From: an uncultured Flavobacteriales bacterium
GTDB lineage: Bacteria; Bacteroidota; Bacteroidia; CAIKAF01
NCBI GenBank assembly: GCA_937925455.1
Contig: CALEWF010000116.1
Coordinates: 1 to 8,194, forward strand
Reading direction: 5' to 3'
DNA: 8,194 bases
Of this stretch, positions 1 through 5,959 are shown piece by piece. The translations under genes and the position numbers were made by a program. How positions within the stretch are numbered: the first letter of the stretch is position 1; each line of letters starts with the position of its first letter. The notes beneath the pieces were generated by a model. The model was given only the letters and a program-made list of their open reading frames with translations, was not told the origin of the DNA and made no database searches.

Positions 1-1
1 A

Positions 2-112
2 AGCCCACAGGGCACGGGGTAGCGGGGCTGAGGGCACGAAGACACCGCTACCCCGATGCCCTGTGTGGCTGAGCCCCGAGGACTTGCAACGGACAGCCGC
101 ATAAAGCAGCCT
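2..112. repeat. GC-rich structured intergenic element with a 24-pair hairpin
   Basis: Bases 2-25 pair with 45-70 over 24 consecutive base pairs, interrupted only by two single-base bulges (A56 and T66), leaving a 19-base loop at 26-44. By my count 69 of the first 100 bases are G or C, against clearly AT-rich coding sequence elsewhere. The element also holds two direct repeats: AGGGCACG at 9-16 and 31-38, and GGCTGAG at 26-32 and 67-73. A GC-rich stretch continues to about 112 and then falls abruptly into AT-rich sequence. No open reading frame of note crosses it. No T-run follows the stem, so it does not look like a simple intrinsic terminator. It could be a copy of a dispersed palindromic repeat, part of a mobile-element end, or a structured RNA; the sequence alone does not decide. 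It begins at the window edge, so its left boundary is unknown. Confidence 0.7.
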
Positions 113-174
113 GATATAAATACGCTGATGACAATGGGAGATTTATGTACATTCGTAAAGTAAAAAACATCTGC

Positions 175-843
175 ATGAAAAGTACTAATCATTTTTTTAC
201 TCAGGAAGAAGAAACCCGAATTGAAGCTGCTGTAAAAGAAGCAGAATCTAAAATTTCGGGCGAAATTGTTCCGGTATTTGTAATACAAAGCGATAGTTAT
301 CCTGAAGCAAGGCTTAAAGCATTTATTGCAGGTTTTATTCTTAGTGCATGTATCATGTTGCTTATAGATGAATGGATGGGTTGGGGAGAGTTTTTTTTAC
401 TGCGGCATGCCTTGTACTTTTTAGGAGCATCATTGCTGGGTGGTTTAATTGGAGCGGGGTTGGCAGAGTTTATTCCGTTAGTAAAACTTCTTTTTGTTAG
501 CCAAAGTCGTATGAATCAACGTGTAGATGCATTGGCAAGACAAAAATTTTTGGAATACGAAGTATTTAATACCCGACAACGCACCGGAATTTTGCTTTTT
601 GTAAGCTTGTTTGAACACGAAGTTGAAATACTTGGAGATTCTGGAATCAACCAAAAAATCAAACAGGATGAATGGGCAGAAATTGCAGATGCAATGATTG
701 AACAATTAAAGAAGGGTAACCGCTGCGAAGCGTTCATCGCTGGAGTAGAAAAAAGCCGCGACTTGCTGCTAAAATATGGGTTTGAAAAATCTCCGGATGA
801 TACGAACGAAATTCCAAATCATTTAAGACAAAACAGGCTATGA
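175..843 (+). CDS. TPM-domain membrane protein (COG3762-like)
   Basis: Inner-membrane protein of the TPM family (named from TLP18.3, Psb32 and MOLO-1), with no firmly established bacterial function. From this start it has 222 residues. The N-terminal part reads FFTQEEETRIEAAVKEAE and then SGEIVPVF, typical of the first half of the domain. Two hydrophobic segments follow (about residues 47-65 and 78-103). The second half carries FNTRQRTGILLFVSLFEHEVEIL and GDSGIN, the usual closing strands, so the membrane segments sit as an insertion within the TPM fold. An in-frame ATG at 145 would add ten basic residues and has GGGAG four bases upstream. I prefer 175 because family members start close to the FFT motif and because the bases before it are A-rich, as is common in Bacteroidota. 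The stop overlaps the next start as ATGA, so the two genes are probably co-transcribed and translationally coupled. Confidence 0.85.
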   Translation: MKSTNHFFTQEEETRIEAAVKEAESKISGEIVPVFVIQSDSYPEARLKAFIAGFILSACIMLLIDEWMGWGEFFLLRHALYFLGASLLGGLIGAGLAEFIPLVKLLFVSQSRMNQRVDALARQKFLEYEVFNTRQRTGILLFVSLFEHEVEILGDSGINQKIKQDEWAEIADAMIEQLKKGNRCEAFIAGVEKSRDLLLKYGFEKSPDDTNEIPNHLRQNRL

Positions 844-1724
844 AAAAAACACTCTTAACCGGCTACCTGATTATATTATCCATTTTGTTTGCCTATTGTC
901 AAGAGGTACCTAAGCACAATGGGCAATGGGTGATTGATAATGCGAATATGTTATCTGAGCAAACAGAAAATACAATTAATGCATTATTGCGTACACATCA
1001 AGACAGTACATCTAATCAGGTGGTTGTATTAACCATAAATTCATTGGAAGGCGGATCTCTGGAAGAATTTGCAAACCGTGTATTTAATACGTGGAAAATC
1101 GGGCAACAAGGTAGAGATAACGGAGTGCTTTTATTAATTGCTAAAGAAGACCGAGCCGTTCGTATTGAAGTAGGATATGGATTAGAAGCAGAACTAACCG
1201 ATTTAGAATCGGCAGATATAATAGACCATGTGATTATTCCTGAGTTTAAAAAAGGTAATTTTGACCAAGGGGTATTAAAAGGCGTGCAAAGTATTTTAGA
1301 AGCAATAGCAGGTACCTATACCCCCATTGGGAATGATAATTTTAGCTCAACAGAAGACTTTTTAGGCACATTGGCTATCATGCTTATTTTCTTGTTCATC
1401 TCATTCACTTTTGTTAATGTGAAAGGATTTATTGGGTTGGGATGTAGTTTCATGTTTTTACTTCCCGTATTGCTAATGAGCATATTTATCATTCCCAATC
1501 CGTTAAATTGGATTGTATTTGCTGGTTTAGCCGTTGTATTTATTTTTCGAAGAATATTTAGTAAAAAAGTAGATATGCCCCAAAGTAAAAGTACCCGTGG
1601 ATGGGGGGGAGGCAGTTGGGGTGGCGGTGGCTGGTCATCAGGGAGTGGTAGTGGCTGGGGTGGCGGTGGATTTTCGGGTGGGGGTGGATTTTCAGGAGGG
1701 GGTGGCGCTTCCGGACGTTGGTAG
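840..1724 (+). CDS. YgcG-type TPM-domain protein with glycine-rich tail
   Basis: A 294-residue exported, membrane-anchored protein. Residues 1-20 form a signal peptide-like segment (lysines, then a hydrophobic run ending in FAYC). That ending is not a good lipobox, because Tyr precedes the Cys. The TPM domain spans about 23-160, with DNANMLS, VVVLTINSLEGGSLEEFA, FNTWKIGQQGRDNGVLLLIA and VRIEVGYGLEAELTD, all characteristic of the family. Two hydrophobic segments (about 174-193 and 195-240, the second probably a pair) anchor it. The last 40 residues are almost entirely Gly, Ser, Trp and Phe, a tail seen on many YgcG-like proteins. These genes often accompany lemA, but no lemA lies within this window. 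It overlaps the upstream TPM gene by 4 bp. The molecular role is unknown; a part in envelope or membrane-protein maintenance is only inference. Family assignment is firm, function is not. Confidence 0.88.
   Translation: MKKTLLTGYLIILSILFAYCQEVPKHNGQWVIDNANMLSEQTENTINALLRTHQDSTSNQVVVLTINSLEGGSLEEFANRVFNTWKIGQQGRDNGVLLLIAKEDRAVRIEVGYGLEAELTDLESADIIDHVIIPEFKKGNFDQGVLKGVQSILEAIAGTYTPIGNDNFSSTEDFLGTLAIMLIFLFISFTFVNVKGFIGLGCSFMFLLPVLLMSIFIIPNPLNWIVFAGLAVVFIFRRIFSKKVDMPQSKSTRGWGGGSWGGGGWSSGSGSGWGGGGFSGGGGFSGGGGASGRW
1665..1700 (+). repeat. Two 18-bp tandem repeats coding the FSGGGG tail motif
   Basis: Bases 1665-1682 and 1683-1700 are 18-bp direct repeats differing at two positions. They lie in the glycine-rich C-terminus of the YgcG-like gene and each encodes one round of the Gly-Phe-Ser-Gly pattern. 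A run of seven G at 1603-1609 precedes them in the same tail. Such tracts can change length by replication slippage; a change of one 18-bp unit would preserve frame. Confidence 0.75.
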
Positions 1725-1745
1725 TATATTTAAAGATTTGATTAC

Positions 1746-2270
1746 ATGAAAAAAAAATCAATCAACATCAAAGCATTTCATGCTGAGTATAAAAAGAAGA
1801 AAAAGGTGTTAGGACCTTTTATTAAAAACATTCATCGAAGAAAAATTAAAGGTCTAAGAACATTGGTAAATAGTAGCAGTGATGCTGTTTGGAAAGAAAT
1901 AGACTGTACTCGTTGTGCAAATTGTTGCAAGCAAATGACACCTACATTTACTGCAACAGACATTAAACGCGTTTCAACCTATCTCAACATGAATAGGCAA
2001 GAATTCATTGCTAAATACTTAGAGAAAGATGAAGAGGGTAAAGAATGGATAAACAAAAAACGTCCTTGCCAATTTTTAGGTAATGATAATTTATGTACTA
2101 TTTATGAAGTAAGGCCTTATGACTGCAAAGGATTTCCTCACTTAAGGCATACCCGCTGGCTAGATCAACGGCAAGTATTTGAAACAAATATGGAATATTG
2201 TCCGGCAACTTTAAAGATGATAGAAATGATGTATGAAATGATAACTGGAAATTCTGTTATTCACAAGTAG
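1746..2270 (+). CDS. YkgJ-family CxxCxxCC cysteine-cluster protein
   Basis: A 174-residue predicted cytoplasmic protein of the YkgJ/PF03692 type, thought to bind zinc or an iron centre through conserved cysteines; no reaction is established for most members. The signature C54-x2-C57-x2-C60-C61 is present. It is followed by the second cluster RPCQFL (C108), NLCTIYEVRPYDCKGFPH (C117, C127) and YCPA (C152), giving eight cysteines in the usual order. The first 50 residues are strongly basic (KKKK runs, HRRKIKG), which could mean nucleic-acid or membrane contact, but that is inference. It starts 21 bp after the YgcG-like gene on the same strand, so read-through is likely. The 3' end overlaps the opposing membrane-protein gene by 14 bp. 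I see no strong Shine-Dalgarno site; the ATG follows AT-rich sequence. Confidence 0.87.
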   Translation: MKKKSINIKAFHAEYKKKKKVLGPFIKNIHRRKIKGLRTLVNSSSDAVWKEIDCTRCANCCKQMTPTFTATDIKRVSTYLNMNRQEFIAKYLEKDEEGKEWINKKRPCQFLGNDNLCTIYEVRPYDCKGFPHLRHTRWLDQRQVFETNMEYCPATLKMIEMMYEMITGNSVIHK

Positions 2271-2946
2271 TGATTTCGCTTGAAACTATAAACTTGGGAC
2301 TGATGAAAGGAATGCCTAGATTAAGCCCCCTAAGAATAAATAATATACCAATTAATCCAACTAATACAGGCATTAAATTTTTTATTTTACTGCGAAGAAG
2401 AGGACTTGCAAACTGAAACCCGGCGGATGTTAAATACATCATAGGCAAGGTTCCCAAACCAAAAAACAACATAAAAATCATTCCATTGATGTAACTAGCA
2501 CCGGCAAAAGCACCGGCAGCAGCCATATATACCATGCCACAAGGTATAAAACCATTTAATATTCCTAAAAGGAATACTGAAGAAAGTTTTTTTTGTTTGA
2601 ATAGCTGCTGAAACGGCTTACGAATGATTTGAAACAAATGAAACACATGCCCACCCAAGCGACGTTCAATATTAAAAAAAGGAATTAAACTAAGTAAAAT
2701 AAATACACCACTAATTATGGATAATGATTGTTGAATTCCTGATAGCATCACAACATTTCCCAGCAAACCCATCAGTAACCCAATGATGGAATATGAAAAA
2801 ATTCTCCCTGAATTATAAGATAGACGACTTATAAATTCTGTAAACCAGTTTGTAGTAATTACCGGAGCGACCATTGCGATAGGACCGCACATGCCTAAAC
2901 AGTGAAAACTGCTTATTAACCCGATACTAAAAGCCCAAAATACCAT
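2257..2946 (-). CDS. TauE/SafE-like (DsbD_2/COG2836) membrane protein of the cco operon
   Basis: A 229-residue polytopic inner-membrane protein with about six hydrophobic segments. It is the type annotated as sulfite exporter TauE/SafE family or cytochrome c biogenesis transmembrane region (DsbD_2). The N-terminal HCLGMCGPI motif (H15, C16, M19, C20) and the mid-protein NGFIPCGMVY motif (C136, M138) are the family hallmarks. They place Cys, His and Met within or next to membrane helices, arranged to bind copper or to exchange thiols. A basic loop (about 94-122) separates the two halves. It is the last gene of the cbb3 oxidase operon and overlaps ccoH by one base (TAATG), which implies coupled translation and a role in the same process. 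I infer copper supply or redox handling for the CuB or cytochrome c centres rather than sulfite export; the substrate is not shown by the sequence. Confidence 0.82.
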   Translation of the reverse strand: MVFWAFSIGLISSFHCLGMCGPIAMVAPVITTNWFTEFISRLSYNSGRIFSYSIIGLLMGLLGNVVMLSGIQQSLSIISGVFILLSLIPFFNIERRLGGHVFHLFQIIRKPFQQLFKQKKLSSVFLLGILNGFIPCGMVYMAAAGAFAGASYINGMIFMLFFGLGTLPMMYLTSAGFQFASPLLRSKIKNLMPVLVGLIGILFILRGLNLGIPFISPKFIVSSEITTCE

Positions 2947-3389
2947 TAGGGTACCATCACAGTTTGTTCATAATAATAGTCAATTCCAAGTCTGCTCCAG
3001 TTAATTTTAGCAATCCATTTACCGGATGCAATTCTATCCATCGTAAAAACCTGCTTCCCTTCATCATCCAATGATAAGTCGAAACGTTGATCTAATGAAG
3101 GATTAGACGGACGAAACATGTATATGCTACCTTGTGACTGATCCCACGAAGACAAACCCGACATATCCAATACCAATTGTTGAGGAGATATAACTGTAAT
3201 AATGGGTTTTCCACCCAACTTTTCCAAATTATTTTTCTTATCAATTACTTGTTGATAGGCCATTTCCTGCTCATAATAATCGGATGAAACCAAATTTATA
3301 TCCGTTTGTTTCATGCAAGTAAAAACCAAATACATAATAAAAGAAACAAACAAAATGATGGTGATTGTGATGCCCTTGCCCCAATTCAT
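2946..3389 (-). CDS. ccoH: FixH/CcoH family cbb3 oxidase assembly protein
   Basis: A 147-residue single-pass inner-membrane protein needed in other bacteria for assembly or stability of cbb3 oxidase. Residues 1-5 (MNWGK) lead directly into one transmembrane helix at about 6-25. The short motif SSDYYEQEMAYQQ (about 35-47) follows, where FixH proteins carry their conserved Tyr-rich stretch just outside the membrane. The remainder (about 60-147) is a predicted beta-rich periplasmic domain with GKWIAKINW near the end. It sits 22 bp downstream of ccoG, the common ccoG-ccoH order, and its TAA overlaps the ATG of the next gene. Length and layout are normal for Bacteroidota FixH proteins. Assignment is based on the membrane helix, the YY motif and context rather than on strong sequence conservation, since this family is divergent. 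Confidence 0.85.
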   Translation of the reverse strand: MNWGKGITITIILFVSFIMYLVFTCMKQTDINLVSSDYYEQEMAYQQVIDKKNNLEKLGGKPIITVISPQQLVLDMSGLSSWDQSQGSIYMFRPSNPSLDQRFDLSLDDEGKQVFTMDRIASGKWIAKINWSRLGIDYYYEQTVMVP

Positions 3390-3411
3390 AAGAATAAATT
3401 TTAATAAAAAA

Positions 3412-4812
3412 TTACAATGCCTGTGGTCCCAGAAATGTTGTGTTTACCCGCTCTAATACTTTTCCATTTGAAACCACCTCAATTATCAATTTTGTCTTTA
3501 ATGATTTAATTTTTGATTTAGGAATTTCAATAATCATTACTTCCTGCAACATGTCCTGGCTTGCCAATAAAAACTGATTTTTCCCTCCAACCATTTTAAT
3601 TTCTCCTTCTACATTTTTTAATCTAAAACTAAGCTCTTTGGTATCGAATGTTTTATTTACTACCTGAATATTGTATAGATTTGAAATCTTATTATCCGGT
3701 AATTCTTGATACAACTGTCCACTGGCACGAACCACCGTTGCTTCAATATCTGTTCGTGTAAACACCAGAACAAAAAAAACTCCCACCAGTAGAAAAAGCA
3801 CTATTGAATAAGCAATGGTACGGGCATTTAATTTTTTCTTTTTTACCCCATCTACAATGCCATTTAACGAATCAATACGAATTAATCCCCGAGGCTTGTT
3901 TATTTTATCCATTACTTCATCGCAGGCATCAATACAAGCAGTACAATTCACGCATTCCATTTGTGTACCGTTACGAATATCAATCCCTGTTGGGCAAACC
4001 TGTACGCACAACCCACAATCCACGCAATCACCTTTGTGCTGTTGTGCTGCATTTTTGGTTAATTTTCCTCTAGGCTCACCACGTACGTGGTCGTAGGCAA
4101 CCACCATGGTTTCTCGGTTTATTAATACACTTTGTAAACGCCCATAAGGACAAATAAATGTACATGCATGTTCTCTAACTACAGAAAATACCAAATAAAA
4201 GATAGTTGAAAAAACGATTAATCCAATAAATCCTGCCAAATGTTTTGAAGGGGGTTGGCTCACAATTTCTATGGTTTTATCAATGCCAATGAGATAAGCC
4301 ATTAACGTATGTCCAATTAAAACAGATATTATGATAAAAAGAAAATGCTTCAGGCTTCGTTTCCAGATTTTTTCAAAATTCCAGGGCTGTTTAGACAATT
4401 TACGCTGTTGATTGGCATCTCCTTCAATCAAATATTCAATTTTTCGAAACACCATTTCCATAAAAAGTGTTTGGGGACAAGCCCATCCACACCAAACCCT
4501 TCCGAAAATGGCAGTAAATAATATGACAAATACGAAGAAAGTAAGTAATAGAAGAATGAGCAAATGTGTGTCTTGAGGCCAGAAAACATTTCCTAAAATC
4601 ACAAATTTGCGATCAAATACATTCAACAAAAAAAACGGATGTCCATTAATTTTAATGAAAGGTGTTACAAAAAGAATCGTTAAGAGTATAGAAGTAACAA
4701 TAATTCTATACCTATGAAATCTTCCTGAAGGCTTTTTAGGATAAATCCATTTTCGCTTTCCTCGTTCATCTTCATAGGGAATGTGATCACGAAACGATTC
4801 TGTGATTTCCAT
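3412..4812 (-). CDS. ccoG: CcoG (FixG/RdxA) ferredoxin-like cupric reductase for cbb3 assembly
   Basis: A 466-residue membrane iron-sulfur protein. CcoG of Rhodobacter capsulatus has been shown to reduce Cu(II) to Cu(I), supplying copper for cbb3 oxidase. In order: an N-terminal helix (about 36-53), a second (about 83-104), CxxxCP at C108/C112 (CGWACP), helices at about 157-176 and 191-212, and a second CxxxCP at C217/C221 (CTFICP). A dicluster ferredoxin region follows, with C263-x2-C266-x2-C269-x3-C273-P and C287-x2-C290-x2-C293-x3-C297, enough to bind two [4Fe-4S] centres. A further helix (about 333-352) and a C-terminal Ig-like FixG_C domain (about 355-466) complete it. All expected cysteines are present and the length is normal. 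It lies 9 bp after ccoP. The second cluster lacks the proline after its last cysteine (C297-D). Confidence 0.95.
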   Translation of the reverse strand: MEITESFRDHIPYEDERGKRKWIYPKKPSGRFHRYRIIVTSILLTILFVTPFIKINGHPFFLLNVFDRKFVILGNVFWPQDTHLLILLLLTFFVFVILFTAIFGRVWCGWACPQTLFMEMVFRKIEYLIEGDANQQRKLSKQPWNFEKIWKRSLKHFLFIIISVLIGHTLMAYLIGIDKTIEIVSQPPSKHLAGFIGLIVFSTIFYLVFSVVREHACTFICPYGRLQSVLINRETMVVAYDHVRGEPRGKLTKNAAQQHKGDCVDCGLCVQVCPTGIDIRNGTQMECVNCTACIDACDEVMDKINKPRGLIRIDSLNGIVDGVKKKKLNARTIAYSIVLFLLVGVFFVLVFTRTDIEATVVRASGQLYQELPDNKISNLYNIQVVNKTFDTKELSFRLKNVEGEIKMVGGKNQFLLASQDMLQEVMIIEIPKSKIKSLKTKLIIEVVSNGKVLERVNTTFLGPQAL

Positions 4813-4821
4813 AACAGTTTA

Positions 4822-5775
4822 TTACTTTACAACAATTGTATCAACAGTAACAGCAGCGCTGTCAGTATGATTAACGGAAGCTACAACATCCGCACCTTCA
4901 ATCCACTTTTCACCTGCTGGTGGTAATGCATTGGGTGGATTAGTTCCTTGAAGTGATAATACATAACTTGCTACCTTCTGAATTTGTAGGGGAGTAAGTT
5001 TATCTTGCCAAGGAGCCATCCCTTTTTGAATATATCCATACTTAATTGTTTTAAATACATTTTTAATACCTCCACCATGAATCCAATATTCATCGGTAAG
5101 ATTTGGACCAGCACCTCCCCCCCCCAATTCGCCATGACAAGTAGCACAATTCTCACCAAAAATGCGTTTGCCTTCAAGTAAATCCATTTCAGCGGTCATC
5201 AATACTGCATTATTTTCATCAATGCTATTTGCAGCTAATTTCATACGTTCTTCTTTGAGAAGCTGTGCTGCTGTCATTTCCTTTTCATATTCTTCTATTT
5301 GCGTATCACCAATGCCCAATACTGTGTAATACATAAAATAAACCACTCCAAAGCCTATGGTAAGAAGAAAAAAGTAACGTAACCAAGGAGGCATACCATT
5401 GTTCAATTCCTGAATACCATCGTATTCATGCCCTTGAATTATCAGATCTTTTTCCATTTCAATGGGTTTCAGGCCTGATAATTTCCGTTTGATTTCTTCA
5501 AAGAAACTTATTTCCTGCAAAGGCTCATTAGCTGCATCAGGAATTATTTCTCTGCGCAAACGTTTTATCTGCTGGCGAATTAAAATTAGCTGATAAACTA
5601 CCAACATAAAAAGCAAGGCTATCAGCACAATCAAAACCATATTCACAAAATCATGCATGGTTATGCCTTGAGATGGCTGAACAGCAGTAGATAGGGGGTC
5701 TTGAGACCAAACTTTAGTTTTAATAAATATGATTGCAATGAATGCAACAGCGGGCTTATAGGATATTCGTTTCAT
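4822..5775 (-). CDS. ccoP: CcoP, cbb3 oxidase subunit III, single-heme form
   Basis: A 317-residue membrane-anchored cytochrome c that feeds electrons to CcoNO. Residues 1-24 resemble a signal peptide or signal anchor (ending KVWSQ), and a first helix spans about 43-66. A basic cytoplasmic linker leads to the FixP_N motif GHEYDGIQELNNGMPPWLRY (from 115) with the second helix (about 131-155). The periplasmic cytochrome domain (about 197-280) has CATCH (C210, C213, H214) and a likely distal ligand M253 in KGMAPW. Only one CxxCH is present, whereas proteobacterial CcoP usually has two; single-heme forms occur in Bacteroidota. The tail after about 280 is Pro/Ala/Val/Thr-rich and unassigned. A nine-G run lies at codons 217-220. 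The gene starts 8 bp after ccoQ and ends 9 bp before ccoG. Confidence 0.93.
   Translation of the reverse strand: MKRISYKPAVAFIAIIFIKTKVWSQDPLSTAVQPSQGITMHDFVNMVLIVLIALLFMLVVYQLILIRQQIKRLRREIIPDAANEPLQEISFFEEIKRKLSGLKPIEMEKDLIIQGHEYDGIQELNNGMPPWLRYFFLLTIGFGVVYFMYYTVLGIGDTQIEEYEKEMTAAQLLKEERMKLAANSIDENNAVLMTAEMDLLEGKRIFGENCATCHGELGGGGAGPNLTDEYWIHGGGIKNVFKTIKYGYIQKGMAPWQDKLTPLQIQKVASYVLSLQGTNPPNALPPAGEKWIEGADVVASVNHTDSAAVTVDTIVVK
5117..5125 (-). repeat. Nine-G homopolymer inside ccoP
   Basis: Nine consecutive C on the plus strand read as nine G on the coding strand. They cover the end of Leu217 and the codons for Gly218-220, shortly after the CATCH heme motif. Loss of one G would shift reading into a frame that stays open to about 4971, giving a product without the KGMAPW ligand region. 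The tract is a possible slippage site and also a place where sequencing errors are common. Confidence 0.8.
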
Positions 5776-5783
5776 AGCGATTC

Positions 5784-5957
5784 TTATTGTTCGGTTTTTT
5801 GATCATCAATAGGCATATGTTTTAACGTATCCACAATTTTTTTGTCTTTAGTGATTACAATCAGCAAAAGAATTAAAAAGAAGCTGAAGAAAATCACTAA
5901 TGATATAATCGGATAGATTGATACATTCGGAATATGTTGTGCAACTTCTTTATACAT
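5784..5957 (-). CDS. ccoQ: CcoQ-like small membrane subunit of cbb3 oxidase
   Basis: A 57-codon gene filling the space between ccoNO and ccoP. The product starts MYKEVAQHIP, has one hydrophobic helix at about residues 15-36 (rich in Ile, Leu and Phe), and ends in a charged cytoplasmic tail (KDKKIVDTLKHMPIDD). Size, single-helix layout and position match CcoQ/FixQ, which stabilises cbb3 oxidase and is not catalytic; residue-level conservation in this family is low. The ATG lies two bases after the ccoNO stop (TAATTATG) and the TAA lies 8 bp before the ccoP start, so it is embedded in the operon. In many Bacteroidota CcoQ-like proteins the residues after the helix are similarly charged. I consider it a real gene because of its tight spacing, hydrophobic profile and the otherwise unexplained gap. 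Confidence 0.85.
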   Translation of the reverse strand: MYKEVAQHIPNVSIYPIISLVIFFSFFLILLLIVITKDKKIVDTLKHMPIDDQKTEQ

Positions 5958-5959
5958 AA

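Noticed and set aside
2..78. The GC-rich hairpin as a rho-independent terminator of an upstream gene
   Set aside because: The stem is much longer than usual, its loop is 19 bases and no T-run follows on either strand; the downstream bases stay GC-rich to about 112.
1..130. A tRNA or other common structural RNA in the GC-rich start
   Set aside because: No cloverleaf, no T-loop consensus and no RNase P, SRP or tmRNA signature could be recognised.
134..163. A short leader peptide starting at ATG 134
   Set aside because: It would be nine codons, with no upstream ribosome site and no visible regulatory arrangement.
478..737. Minus-strand open frames opposite the first TPM gene
   Set aside because: They overlap a well-supported TPM coding region and appear to be antisense shadows.
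900..905. YgcG-like protein as a lipoprotein through the Cys at residue 20
   Set aside because: The residues before it (F-A-Y-C) do not fit a lipobox, which needs a small residue just before the Cys.
1665..1710. Short tandem repeats as a CRISPR array or minisatellite
   Set aside because: They lie in frame within a coding region and encode a glycine-rich tail; there are no spacers.
1725..1745. A Bacteroidota-type promoter (TAnnTTTG) before the YkgJ-like gene
   Set aside because: The TTTG is present but the TA is not at the right spacing and no -33 TTTG is evident; read-through from the TPM genes explains expression.
3804..4096. Open frames of about 90 codons on the plus strand opposite ccoG
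   Set aside because: They lie fully inside ccoG, whose cysteine motifs and domains are intact; the predicted peptides have no recognisable feature.
4971..5177. A separate 68-codon gene inside ccoP
   Set aside because: It is the +1 frame of ccoP through the cytochrome domain; it is of interest only as the frame reached by a one-base loss in the G9 run.
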